Both the position numbers and the translations under genes were made by a program. A stretch of 64,000 nucleotides of DNA from Leptodontidium sp. MPI-SDFR-AT-0119 (taxonomy: Eukaryota; Ascomycota; Leotiomycetes; Helotiales; Leptodontidiaceae): positions 2,108,001-2,172,000 of the forward strand of contig JAHLEZ010000014.1 in NCBI GenBank assembly GCA_020726505.1, written 5' to 3'. Positions 35,724 to 47,993 of this stretch are shown here, piece by piece (position 1 is the first letter of the stretch; each line of letters opens with the position of its first letter). The notes below the pieces were generated by a model that did not search any database, was not told the origin of the DNA, and saw only the letters and a program-made list of their open reading frames with translations.

Positions 35724-36512
35724 CCTGGGCTGGCAGGTGGGCCTGTGTTGCTGTGTTCGTGTATATTATGACGGGTGGAGGGATATTGATATTGGATCAG
35801 GAGTTGGGCGTGGGTAGAAGGGTGGATTCTAATGATTGTCTTTATGATTTTGCATTTTTTAGATACCACACATACCCTCTTCAGCTAGCGATTCAACAAT
35901 GTTATTGTTTTTGGAAATTCTTGCATTGGACTATGGAGAGCGCTATCTAGCTTTTGGGTGCGCCAATTGCGCTGACGCTATGGAGCTATGTAAGTTTCGT
36001 TAGCGAATGAATCCCTTTCCGACCCTCTAGATTATTCGCTGTATGTATGGAAATAATATCTCGGATCATGGTCTTGTTGAAAGGCATTTGTGTCAAGGAC
36101 ATGTCTCTTGAGCCTCGTTGAATAACCTCCTATGAAAATAATGATGGCTCGATCTTGTTGAAGACTGAGATAAGTGTGTAAGAGAAACCATCCCTCGAGG
36201 CTCCCTTAGCAGCTCCAGGATAGGTATGTAGGAGAAAGCAAAGAGGAAGATCTTGATGAACAGACCTGCAAAGTAAATCCCATCCCTTATCTCTAGTGCG
36301 CAGTGTTGAATTGCCATACTTCTCCATAACCGTACCACCCCCAAATAAAGCTGAAGAACTAGGAGTGGAAATAAGAGCATAAATGTCACGAAACTTGTGA
36401 ACATAGAGTCGTCTTGGTGCAGAAAACCCCCCCAGACTTGCTGCGTAGATACACCATCGTTAACTGCAGCATATCCCCAGTGCAGGTCCGGAGAGCATAG
36501 CAAGTGAGAAAA
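35724..36512. other. Intergenic between convergent genes
   Basis: 3' flanks of USE1 and the BRCT gene. A 136-codon ORF on the minus strand (36093-36503) shows no family resemblance and is not called. Confidence 0.5.
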
Positions 36513-38000
36513 TCAACAGCAAGCATCTCTCCACGTATGATCCTCATCGCTCGAGATCGAAATAGCACCATTTCGCAATCTACCCTGGGTACTATCCGGG
36601 CTACCATCAGCAGAAGGCGTATCCTTCAAGAAACTAGGCGTCCCAACCGAGCTGAAACATGAACCCGATTCCTCAGAAGAGATTGAGATAACGCCATCAG
36701 AGTCCGCACCAGAAGTCGTCGAGCCCTCGCCAGAGTCCGAGTGCGAACCTGAATCAGAAGCAGAAGTATCGCTTCCGCCCTCATCATTGCAGCCCTGGGA
36801 ACCGCTATCTTGATCATCATCGCCAACCTCACTATCCGTATCGTACCCAACATCCTCCATCGGTCTATCTTCCGGCCTAACATAGCCATATGGTAGGAGA
36901 CCAACGGGTCGACCTTGGATAGGAGGCAGGTATTTGAAGAAGGCGAACTCGACCTCTTTGCCATTCTCGATCTTCTTGGGGATGATTCTCTCGAGACGGT
37001 CGTCCCAGTCGATTCCGGATCGCTCTTTGAAGAACTTCTTGAAGCAGGAGAAGGCTGTGGCGAAGTCCATCGGGTGGCAGTCTTGTCGGTAGTAGGCGAT
37101 GGGACGGCAGGTGCGGGATAGCTTTGCGCCGAACATGTAGAGAGGGGGTGCTTTGTTGTGGGATTCGAAGAGCTGGGGGTTGTCAGTTGGTTGATCTTAC
37201 GCGAGGGTAGCTGGGACTTCAAAGGATCGGGGGGTGCCAGTTGAGCTGAGAACTTCTTGACTTACGTAGAGCGTGTATTTCTCAATCATGGTCTTGCCCT
37301 CGAGACGAACACGAGAAAGCATGACCTTGTATTCGAAGGCATCGGAATCATAGTAGACGTGAAACAAATCTGATGCTCATTTGTCAATATATCTACTCGT
37401 GAGATTTTCCCTGGCCAGGGGAAGCTTACCGCTGTTAGACAACTCCTTAGAGACCCGGACTCCATCTTCGAATTTCTTCCTGTGCTCACGGAGCTTGTCT
37501 GCGCTCATCTTCTTGAGGTTCATGATGGTCCGATCGAGAGTGTATGGCTTCTCCCCGAGGCGTCTCTTGGGCTTTCCTTGAAGACTGTCCTCGATCCACT
37601 CGAAAATGACGATCTGGCATTTCTCCGTTCCTAGTTTCCATGCCTTTCGTACTGTTTGATTAAAGTACTGTATCAGGACGGGGTTTAGTTTCAAGATGCA
37701 GATGGACTTACCTTGCGCGCCTCCTTTCTTATACTCCTCGATGGAACAAATGAGATGAGTGGTTTCATCTGTGACTTCATTCTCGTATGTGCCTCCGTGG
37801 TATCGGATCCATCTGGAGATCTCCTCGATGCTAGCTTCTCCGCGAGTATGCATGAAACGTCCAACGGAGGCCATCTTCAGTCCCTTGAAGATTGGCTTTT
37901 GTGGCTTTTCTATTTTGACTTTGCGGGATGTGATGGGGTTGGAGGTAACCTTCTTGGGGGCCATGCAAGGCTTTTTCAACGGTTCTTTGGCGCGCGCCAT
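36513..38000 (-). CDS. BRCT-domain protein with WGR-like region
   Basis: Exons 38000-37712, 37651-37430, 37369-37266 and 37172-36513 give 424 aa. The N-terminus is basic (MARAKEPLKK, SRKVKIEKPQKP). A BRCT domain follows at about 40-135 (FMHTRGEASIEEISRWIRYHGG, ETTHLICSIEEYKK, and the Trp in CQIVIFEWIEDSL). Residues around DLFHVYYDSDAFEYKVMLSR and LFESHNKAPPLYMFGAKLSR resemble a WGR domain as in PARPs, but no PARP catalytic domain follows. The C-terminus is Ser/Asp/Glu-rich with two VISISSEE/ISISSDE segments resembling SUMO-interacting motifs. Probable nuclear DNA-damage or chromatin protein (inferred). Intron 1 is 60 nt, in frame and stop-free. Confidence 0.85.
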
Positions 38001-39464
38001 GGTGACTGAGGTTTGTGAGGATGGTGTGCTGTTGATGTGTCAATGTTTGATTCGAGAAAAAAATCCCGACTTGGATATGGTTGATGCAATAGGACGAGTG
38101 ACAAAGTGTAGTGAAAGATAAAGATTATGAGGAGATGTGATTCTCTTGTGAGTTGCCCCAATGCCTTCAATATAGTAGCAAACCTGGTGAAGGATGAATG
38201 ACTTGAGCAGGAAGTTAAGAGTAGGTTGTGGGTAGAAGAGAGTGTGTGAATATGTTGAAGTGATGTGTAGGTATTAGAATACCGAGAGCGTGTGAGGTAG
38301 TGGAAATTAGTGTATAAAAATACTTAAACGATGCCCTGCATAAAACTAGACGAGATAGGAATACCCGAGCGAGTTTGTGAAGCTGAGTGATAGGTGTGTT
38401 GGAAAGTGATCGGGTAGGATGAGAGGTGCGATGTCTCGGTTTCAAACTGGTGAGGTTGGCTTGACCAGCTGGGTTTGCGAGCGAAGTACAAACTGCCCTC
38501 AAAAGTGAAAGTTTGAGAAATGACAAAGCTGTTGTTTCCTTTTCTGTGTAGTATTCTTGACACTTGAAGCATGTGCCAGGGCAAACAGAAGGGATGGCGA
38601 TGTGAATCCAGAGTGAGGAATGTTTACTTACTGTGTGGCACTTGGATGATGATCCAAAGAGCTTGTTGTAATGAAGATTTGCAAGTGATCCCAGCTGTAT
38701 TGATCTTCGTATCTGATTGACGGGAAGACTGCTAGTTGTATAGCAAGATGTTGGAAGAATTTTGGGGGTTGTAGTGTTGTTGGAGCGTTGAAGTTGTCTG
38801 AAGTTACCTGTGGACAGGTCTCGGGTTTTGTGGTCATGAGCAGGCGTGGGTGAAGCCAGAAAGAGCACCGCTATTTCATCACTGTCAACTTGTAGGTGAA
38901 TCTTGGGCCACAGCTTTAAAAGTTAGGATCCCCTTGGTGGAAATTATCGGAAGTCGGGGCGAAGCTATGCAAAAACTGAGCTCTCAATCATCGGCCAATG
39001 CAATCCGCATTTTCAACACACCGCATGCCTGCCAATTGAGACCCAGAAAAATGTAAGAATCAAAAAGTACTTGGTGTAATAGGCAGTGTGGCCAGACGTT
39101 GGGGACATGTAAATAATAGCCTCGATAAGCTCGTAGTATAGACCAATTTCTCAGCTCTCGGAAACAGTCTGGGCATTCATCGTCTAGTAATGGTGTATTT
39201 CAGACAACTCAAATGACAAACAACAGGAATAAAGTTTATGCCTTCTAGTAGCAGATGAAAGGTGCAAAGAATTATAGGGCAATTTGTTCCTATCTGCAAC
39301 TTTACTAGACACACTTGTGTCACAGACCGAACCCAATATTAGACACTGGCCTTGCCTGGTGTGGCATTTTTTGACACCCGAGAACACGGAAAACGAAAGT
39401 CAATATAGATCCTTCATCACAGGATGGTAAATGCGAAGATATGCTTTTATTACCGCCAATGTTC
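38001..39464. other. Intergenic, about 1.46 kb
   Basis: BRCT gene promoter on the left, trpC 3' flank on the right. A 217-codon minus-strand ORF (38215-38868) is open but low-complexity and without recognisable domains; not called. Confidence 0.45.
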
Positions 39465-41799
39465 TTACCGAACGCTCTTGGCTGCCTTGATGAAAGCTTG
39501 AATCTTCGCAACGCTTTGCACGCCATTCTCCTCAACCCCACTGGCAGCATCTATGCCGACAATCCTGTCGCTATAATCACCAACTGCTCGGACAGCATCT
39601 GCAACGTTGTCCGCATTCAAGCCGCCAGCAAGCAGAATCCTTAGTCCTTTATCCTTTTCCAGAACGCCAGAGACAAGGCTCATATCAAGAGTCTTGCCCG
39701 ATCCGCCAGACAGAGAGTCGAGTAGGGGTACCGTATGGTAGCCCCTCTTTCCAATGCCAGGCTGCGTAGGGTTGAAACTTCGGATCACTGGCACGGGGAT
39801 TAAGTTGGCCCACTCAAGAGGCTCTTCGCCATGGAGTTGGACAATGTCGAGCTCATATGCTTTTTGTAGCTCAAGAACCTCCTCCAAAGGCTGATTCTGG
39901 AAAACACCGACGAGTAATGCCCGATGACTCGAAATGTTTGATGCTGCATTGGCGAAAAAGTCAGACGCTTGGCTGCCAACCCTATCGCTGACCACACTTC
40001 CCGTGGTCACGCGTGTTTCGTGCACCGCTTTCGATATTGCAACGGCATCTTTGTAAGGAACATGTCTGCCTCTTCCGGGAACAAGTATCATGCCGATCAA
40101 GTCTGCACCGGCTTTGATTGCTTCAACTGCCATCTCGGCCTTTCTGGTACCGCAAATCTTCACCAGAAGAGGTCCTGGTAATGATTTCAAAATTGGTTCC
40201 GAACCACCAAGAAGCTGACGAATAAATTTTGCGGTATCAGCAGCACGCATGAGAGCCTCGCCAACAAGGACAGCACCAACGCCGTTCTTCTGATACGCTT
40301 CCACGTCTTCTGGACCTGATATGCCACTCAAAGCGCAGACTATTGTTTCTTTTGGGGCTTGGTCAAGAAGTCGGCTCGTAGTGTCAAGATCCACTTCAAA
40401 GTTTGTGAGGTTGCGATTGTTCACGCCAATGACTTTCGAGCCAAGCTTGACGGCAATGACTGTCTCTTCGGGTGTGTTGACTTCAACCAAAGGCTCCATG
40501 CCAAGAGACTGAGAGTAACGATATAGCCTTGTCAAAGTCGCTTCATCCAACATCTTGACAATCAAGAGAACTGTATCCGCGCCCGCAAGTCGGGCTTCCA
40601 AGATCTGGTACTCCTCGAAAATAAACTCTTTGCGTAGCACAGCCGGCCTGTTTGGCATTCCCTCAAGCGCTTGACGAACGGCACGCAAATCGTCAATGCT
40701 TCCTTTGAACCATTCTGGTTCAGTCAAAACTGAAATGACACTTGCACCTGCCAAAGCATATGTTATGGCTTGTGCCGGAGCACAGGTCGCCATCGATATA
40801 ATGCCTTTGGACGGAGAAGCTCTTTTGATCTCAGCCATCAATGAAAGAGGGAACGGCGACTTTCGAAGCCGGCTAATGAATGGTACGAGAGGGGGAGCGA
40901 TATTCAGATCGTAGGCAGCTTGAAGGTCCGCAGGGCGTTGAGATGGAATCTCTTTCTGCAGTTCCACGGCAGTTTTCCGGTGTGCGAATATCTTGGTTAG
41001 GATATTCTCCTTTTTGGGCCCATTGGTTCCGTTCGTGACTGGTTTATATGATTCCTCTTTCTGCAATCGGGCATTTTCCGCCCAAGTGCCGCCACGCATT
41101 TGTAAGAAGTTTTTCAGCATGACTCTACCCTTCTCAGTTAGGATGCTTTCTGGGTGGTATTGAACACCCTCGACAACGTATTCTTTGTGCCGTATTCCCA
41201 TTATGACTCCCTTGCCTCCGTCTGGACCTGTTCCGATCCAGGAGGAAACCTCTAGGCATTCTGGCAGAGTGGGATGTGTACCAGCTAGCGAATGGTATCG
41301 TGTTACCGGAAGGTCTTGAGGGAGAGTGGCATAAACTCCTTTCGAATCGTGGCGCAATGGTGATGTCTTTCCGTGCAAGATCTCCCCCGCAAAGCTTACT
41401 TCGCCTCCCCAGAGATCAATCATACATTGCCTGGCAGAGATCAGTGACCAGCCCATTGGCACTCAATTGAACAACTCACTGTCCCATGCAGACCCCTAAG
41501 ATGGGGATTCTGCCTGCAAAGTAATTGATAGCATCTCTGCTAACACCCGAATCCGTCTTGGGGTGGCCTGGACCGGGACTGATCACCAACTGAGTGGGCT
41601 TCAATGCAGCCAGCTCTTCCACGGTAATGGCATCATTGCGGTAGACAGTGACCGTGGCACCTTCTAGGACCAGATATTGGTAGATGTTCCACGAAAAAGA
41701 ATCGAAGTTGTCAATGAGGATGACATTGCCCGCAGTCGCGAGAGGCGGGGATGCTTCTGGCTGTTGAGGAGAGTGGTCAATCAAGTCGAGAGCTGCCAT
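39465..41799 (-). CDS. trpC: Trifunctional tryptophan biosynthesis protein (GATase / IGPS / PRAI)
   Basis: Exons 41799-41480 and 41430-39465 (intron 49 nt, phase 2) give 761 aa. Three domains are in the usual filamentous-fungal order. First, anthranilate synthase glutamine amidotransferase (about 25-235) with nucleophile Cys104 in LGVCMGQQC and YHPES. Second, indole-3-glycerol-phosphate synthase (about 265-530) with [13 protein letters not shown] and [14 protein letters not shown]. Third, phosphoribosylanthranilate isomerase (about 550-761) with [18 protein letters not shown] and LAGGLNADN. It supplies glutamine-derived ammonia to anthranilate synthase and catalyses two later steps of tryptophan synthesis in the cytosol. 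It is divergent from NUP192 with 385 bp between starts; a TGACTC at 41922 could be a cross-pathway (Gcn4/CpcA) site. Confidence 0.96.
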
Positions 41800-42184
41800 T
41801 TTGGGTGAGTGGATGGAGGTTGAAATTGAATCTGAAGATGAAATGGAAGTCGTTGCCTCTAGTTTACATCTCCAGCTCCGCGACCGTGCTTATCAAACAT
41901 CTATTGTTTGTCTTGTCTGTGTGACTCTTACTCCTCCATCAAGTGCCATCGGGAGATTATGCCACTGGCAAAGCGGAAGATTGTCCCGATAAAAATTATA
42001 GCGGCCGACATCCCCGCCTCTAAGCTATTATGGGCCTAGCGCACAATTACTTTTGGTCGCGTCCGCGTCAAAGTCCACAGCAAGCCAGAGCCTCGCTCTC
42101 GCCTTGCTACAGAGCTACATCTTCCTGCTCAACGCAAAGTAAGGTAGCGACGCAATATCTGGCTCGCAGGAGAGCCGGGCAGCA
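41800..42184. promoter_or_regulatory. Bidirectional promoter trpC / NUP192
   Basis: 385 bp between the two start codons. Contains TGACTCT at 41922-41928, one mismatch from the Gcn4/CpcA consensus TGACTCA, about 125 bp upstream of the trpC start. The site is seen in sequence; its function is inferred from general amino-acid control of fungal trp genes. Confidence 0.5.
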
Positions 42185-45100
42185 ATGGCACCGATCTCTG
42201 CGTCCAGCTATTTCCCGCCTTTGGACAGATGTCTCAGTGGTGAGGAGCTACTTGTGTAAGTACCGACTCTGTTTTCTTTGCTGGAAAGCGCCTAACCCAG
42301 ATATTCAGCTCGTGGAAGTCGGTATTTTCTGCGACAACGAGCAACGTGGACCTTCAAGAAGACCATACGACTGTGATTGAGAGCTTCTTGACCGACCCGC
42401 AGGTCTTTGGACTTCTGGGAAACCCATACGCGGCATATCCTCCACCTTCTGCGCAAACCAAAAATGCATTCGACACGAAGACCTCCGCGATCAATGTCAC
42501 CCCTTCGTCGAATGCGCAATACGACATCAAAGAAATCAAGGAGGATGCGCTCTGGCTCAGCAAGGCTGCCAATATCAACGAAGTAGCTGCGTTGCGAATA
42601 GTGGTTGAGGAGTGCCAGTCGCGAGCAGCTGCTCAATTACTGGGTCCCTTTTCGGAGGAAGAATTGGCAAGCATACGAGATGCTGCAGGCAATAACAGAT
42701 ACTCGAGCTCAATACCCGTCGGATTGATGTCACAGGGGGCAGATCCGCGACAGACACAGAAAGATTTCGGTACGCAGGAAAGTCGGAGGAAGCGCATACT
42801 TCGAACCTATCTTTCTGAGAGAAGGCATCTTCTAAAGTGTTCCGAACGAATCTTCCACCAACTTTTTCTGGCCGCTGATGAAGCCGAGAGCAATGGTGAA
42901 AATAGAGACAAAAGGCCTGCAGCTTCGCCAACCTGGCTAGAGCGTATGGGAATTGCGTTCCATGTAAAGCTCAACCAGGACGGTTTCCCGAGCCCCGACG
43001 ATAATCTACTGCGGTGTATTGGGGGGATTACGACGAATATGAAGAACCTCATGGCTGGAAGCGGCTGGTTTAGTAAGGAGGGCGGGAGAGAAGACGTCGA
43101 ATTTGACTGGACCCGAAGCCAGATCACCGAGGCGATACATTCCATGGAGCTCATGTGGCAGTTTATTGTATATTACTGCCATAAACCTTGCTCGTCTGAG
43201 GTAGTTCTGGCCTGGTTTCGGCTTCTGCAAGACTATGGCTTTTTTAACAGCCTTGAACTGGTTGGTCAACCGCTCTTCCAACCATCAAGCATGCTAACAA
43301 TCCCTCAGGAGGATCCATCAGTTCAGGAATTGTTCTCTGCCCTGCAGTCGATTTCGGTCATTCTCTCGGTGTCAATTATCGGGCTTGATACTGCTGTGCC
43401 ATATTTGCACAATCCACAGGTTGCAGGAGGATCACTCAACGCGACAGCAAAAGATCTTTACATGCGCAACACGCAGACGATGATAGATATCACCAACATC
43501 TTAGTGCAGGCTGCTGACAATCGCTTCCATACTGCAAGTCCTGCTATTCTTGCCTGGACCGTCATTCTCCAAACGATGACCGACCACATGATTGCACAAG
43601 AGACAGCTGGGTTTTCTCCAAATGATCGAGCATCATCCGTTGATTCGAATTTTACACTAGGATCTGATCCATACAGGGAAACATTAGAGCAAATCAATGA
43701 TATCCTCGAAGAAGATGTTATTGACTACCTTGCTCACAGCGCTGTCGATTCATGCCAGGTCTTCGACGTTCTTTCTTCACTCTCCTCACGACTTGGCAAT
43801 ACCACAGACGCTTTTTTCTCGAACATCGTCGGGTCCCAGATGCGCGAGATTATTTTGAGTCTCATTAGGAATATTACTCGAGTTGGGTATAATGCGGAAA
43901 CCGTCGGCGCCTCTGTCATGGCTATAACCAGTGGGCAAAATTATTGGGACATTCTAGATTCGGGTGTCATCTCGTATGCTGGCGATCCAGTAACGAAGTT
44001 CTGGGATGATCTAGTTCTGAAAGGAGCCCTCTTGCAAAACGCTGTGTTGAGATATCCCTTCGAGTCGATGCCTTTTTTGCAAATGGTCCGCGCACTGGCA
44101 TGTCGCTCATCACGCCATGCACCAGACATCGAAGCCGAGATGTACGATCCAAAATCTGTGGTGGAAATCCTCACGGCGATGCCCTTCTTCACCTACGCTC
44201 TCCCGCCAAACTTCCAGGATTACGAGACAACACAAGAGGAAGAAAACAACAACAGTATACGACTCACGAAGGATATCCAGTTGTTTGTTCCCCGGTCTTA
44301 CACTTTCAGAAGTCAGTCGAGTCAGACTTCATCGCTGATATCTCAAAATCCTGATTTCTATATAACTGCCGGTACCATTGGACGAATGATTTCGGAGACA
44401 GATAAGGTGGTTTACTGGTCTCATCAGTACTCCGGATTCGCATATCTGGGGAAGCTATTAGAAACGTTTCTTGCGGCGAGCGATCTCGTGGACGCAATTA
44501 CCGGGATGCCTGCCGACCGAGACTCGGTAAGCGAGATAATTGAAATCTTCGCTATGCTTCTCGTCAACATCGCTTCTTCAGCCGAAACTGACGAGGATTC
44601 GTTCGACCAGGCCGTGGACGTCCTGGAGAAAGCAGGCTCGGGCTTGGGTCATGACCGGGATATCATTGGCGTTATATTTGACATCTTTCAAGAAGAACTG
44701 CAGAATCAATCTGCTAGCTCTGGGCCTGACGTACCAGTGGAAATCCTTGTCAGCTGTGTACATTTCATTCACGCACTGATTCCACTCTACCCGGGACGAG
44801 TGTGGCCCCTCCTTTCTCATAGTGGACTGCTTGACCTGGGCAGAGGTGGTGGCAAACTATCAATTATTGTTGAAGGCATTGAACTTCTTTCCGGAAGATA
44901 TGATCTTCTTATATCCTGCTGTCGTTTGTTCGACTCGCTGGTCGAAGACTTTGCTACCAATGCAATAAAAAGGAGAAGCAATACCCGGCCATCCATATCT
45001 AGGTTCAGCAGCACTCGTCTTCAATCGTCCCGTACCCAACACCGCGATATTTCAACCGGCATTCCGGAGAGCACCGTCTCGAAGATCATGTTCTCTTTCG

Positions 45101-47993
45101 CTCGGTACTTGGTCGAAGTTCTGGAAAGCTCGCGAACGTGGAAGTACAATTCACAGGATGATCGCCGGCGCATTGGCAAGATTATCGGAAACTCATTCGA
45201 CAAGATCTTGAAGTACGCCTTTGGCATTGAGGCGCCAGTAGAGCCCGATCGAACGGAGACTTTGGATGAGCCTAATCACGAGAAGGCTTTAGTCCCATTT
45301 TCGTCATGGGCCGAGCAAAACGAAGAAACGGGAAGTGAAACGCGGACGAAAGTTATGGAAGCTTTGATGGTGGCGGCATCGCACATTGTTGAAAGCTTCT
45401 TATCACCTTCCTCTGGTACCTTGAGATTCCAGCCACTATTACGTTCGTACTTCGATGGTCTAGAGACCCCCGACAATACGGTATTCTTGAATATGCTTGA
45501 TCTATGGACAGGCCAAGTCGGCACTATACTCTCCTTTTCACAAACGCTGCTGCAAGTCAAAACTATGCTTGGCTTGCCGCCTTCTCAACTCGAGGCACAG
45601 ATGTTCAGATCATCTTCGCTCATCGCCCGCTTGTATGCTGCAAATGACACATATAAGACCAAAGTGGTGGGTCTGTTCGAGGCTTTGGTTGTTACTGCTT
45701 CAAGTGATGATACCGCTGAGCCACCCTCTCTTCTGGGACACCTCGGCCCACAAACCGCCAGGAATTTTCTTCATTGCCTTTCGGATCTCGATAAGCCTCT
45801 GTCCCGACAAGTAAACCTGACTAAAATCTGGCATTTCTTGTCAATGATTATGAGTAGCCGGCAGCAGTGGTTTGCCAATTACCTTCTCACGGGCAAGACC
45901 CCAAGGGATGCTATGAAGGTCAAGTCCGGCGCGAAGGAACTGGTTACCTTGGACAAGCCTCTTCTCATCACAGCACTCGATGCTCTCTCCAACATCAATG
46001 ACTTACCGAAACCTGCATCACTCGCTATGCTCGAGTTTGTGGCTCTGGCTCAAAACTTTTGGCCCTGGACGGTCTGTAATTCACCACAATATAAGGGCTT
46101 TATCAACTCCATGCAGGATTTTGTAGGGAAACTGAAGCCACTCGGACAATCAAAAGACTCATTGGATGCACTCGTAGAAGATTGCTATCAGACTCGTATT
46201 TCAGCATACATTGCTGAGATTTTGGCCATGCACCTCTTCCACTCACGGCAGATAGGGGCTTCTGTACCGCTGAAGCCTCTGATTGAAAATCTTGCGTACT
46301 TCAAGAGATTTGCCGCTGCAGTTCCAGATTACAACCAGCCTCTCCACAGCCTGTTAAAGAAGAACTTTGAAGCAAGATACCCGGGGTGCACTGTAGGAGA
46401 TTTGAAGCGGACCGCGTTGGAAGGCCGTCAACTCGGCCCTGAATACTTCTACGATACATCGCTTGCAGACCGGATGTTGTCGCTTGACCAGGGCTGGAAT
46501 GGAATTAAAGGAGACGGGCTTCGAGGGGATGTTTGGAGGGCCAACGTCAACCTGTCGCTCGTCGATGCTCAAATTGTAAGCGCCAATATTTTTTCCACTT
46601 GTTCCCAATGACTAACGTGTTCTAGGCACTTTTCCACAGCTGGAAGTATCTCTCAATTGAACTTAGCAGCAATATTTCTACGCAGCCGGAGGTACAAAAA
46701 TTACTATCAGCGGTGGTCACGAACTGCCTCATCGCAAATGGACAGAGCCAACCCCCTGAAGAGATCTTCTCTGCGCTGTCCCAAACACGTGCAGATTTTG
46801 CCCTTGTACTGGGTCAACGTTTGGTCCAGGCAAAGTCTTCCATCCCTGAAATGCAAAACCTTCTGCCTACAGTCTGGAAAACAATAGAAAATCTCCGGGG
46901 ATCGTTCGACAGACCACTCCTTGATGACGATATTCCCTACTACAGGTCGCTACTTAAATTACTTTTTCTAGCCATACGTGTCCATGCCGAAGGGCACTCA
47001 ACTGAAAACGAAAGTTTACGAGCCTCAACTCGAGCCAGTCAATCTGTGGCCATCCCGACCATCCTCACCATCTTAGAACGCGTAGTCGCGAAAGGTCTTC
47101 GTGAGCTTGCTACTTCCATTCACGACTCTCCAGCGGAATCATCACCAGAAGATCTCGCTCTCATCACCGGAATTTTACAGTCATGTCTCCGCATTCCTGG
47201 GATAGAGCTCAACCATGGACAAATTGTGACCATTATGGTCAGTAGCTCAGCTCCACTCTTGGCAGTCAAGCTCTTCTCATGGGCTGAGACCCTCACAATC
47301 GATGGCGATCCCATCTACGGAGAGCTGAGCATACTTTTCCTGCTCGAGCTGTCAAGTATGCCTCCCATGGCGGAACAGTTGGCAGTCAGTGGGATTCTCA
47401 GCCAAATCTACTCCGCCAGCATCACATTGTATTTCCGACGTCCTGGTGTGAGTCCTTTTGCTGAAAGTGCTGGCCTCCAGCGCTGTTACAGCATCTGGGC
47501 TCGTGGAATTCTGCCACTGCTTCTCAACCTCCTTGATGCAGTCCAGTCATCGATCGCAATCGAAGTCGCCCAATTCCTAAACCAGTTCCCTCTCATGCTT
47601 GCACAAAGTGAGCAAGCATTTGATGCTCCGGAAACGGATCGTATCATTCCAAAGGGACAGACGAAGTACATCACTGCGACTATCAGCTCCGAGGTCCACT
47701 CGATGTCGTTACTTGTGTACATCTTGACTGGCTTCAGAGAGGCCTTGGTCTCCACAATGGATATTCCAGACGTGAAATGGGACGCAGCCGGCGTACTAGA
47801 AAACGTGCTGTTCTGGCTTCAGCCAAGTTCTAGTACTCTTCTGAGAAATCGCATCTTACCTATGGGGGAGCGTGAGGTAGAGTTGGTACAGAAAGCGAAG
47901 AGTGCGGGGAAGTCGGTGAGCACTTTGGAAATGAAAATCGTGGCGGAGTTGAAAGGAATTCGGGACGTGCTTGGCAGTGTGGATAGTTCTTGA
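42185..47993 (+). CDS. NUP192: Nucleoporin Nup192 (Nup205 family)
   Basis: Exons 42185-42255, 42309-46575 and 46626-47993 give 1901 aa, the right size for the Nup192/Nup205 inner-ring scaffold. The short first exon reads MAPISASSYFPPLDRCLSGEELLV and joins to SWKSVFSATTSNVDLQED. The protein is an all-helical solenoid without repeats or FG motifs. Recognisable blocks include TVIESFLTDPQVFGLLGNPY, FDWTRSQITEAIHSMELMWQ and KATAKDL-type segments in the first half, and WNGIKGDGLRGDVWRANVNLSLVDAQ near the exon 2/3 junction. It builds the inner ring of the nuclear pore complex with Nic96 and Nup53/59. The promoter is shared with trpC. Confidence 0.93.

Noticed and set aside
35057..35869. 270-codon minus-strand ORF
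   Set aside because: Lies antisense to the USE1 coding sequence and mirrors its Pro/Ser/Glu-rich part; a shadow frame.
36093..36503. 136-codon minus-strand ORF with hydrophobic stretch
   Set aside because: Sits in the 3' flank between convergent genes, no homology recognised.
38215..38868. 217-codon minus-strand ORF upstream of the BRCT gene
   Set aside because: Low-complexity Ser/Thr/Leu-rich sequence, no recognisable domain, overlapping alternative ORFs of similar quality; likely promoter or leader sequence.
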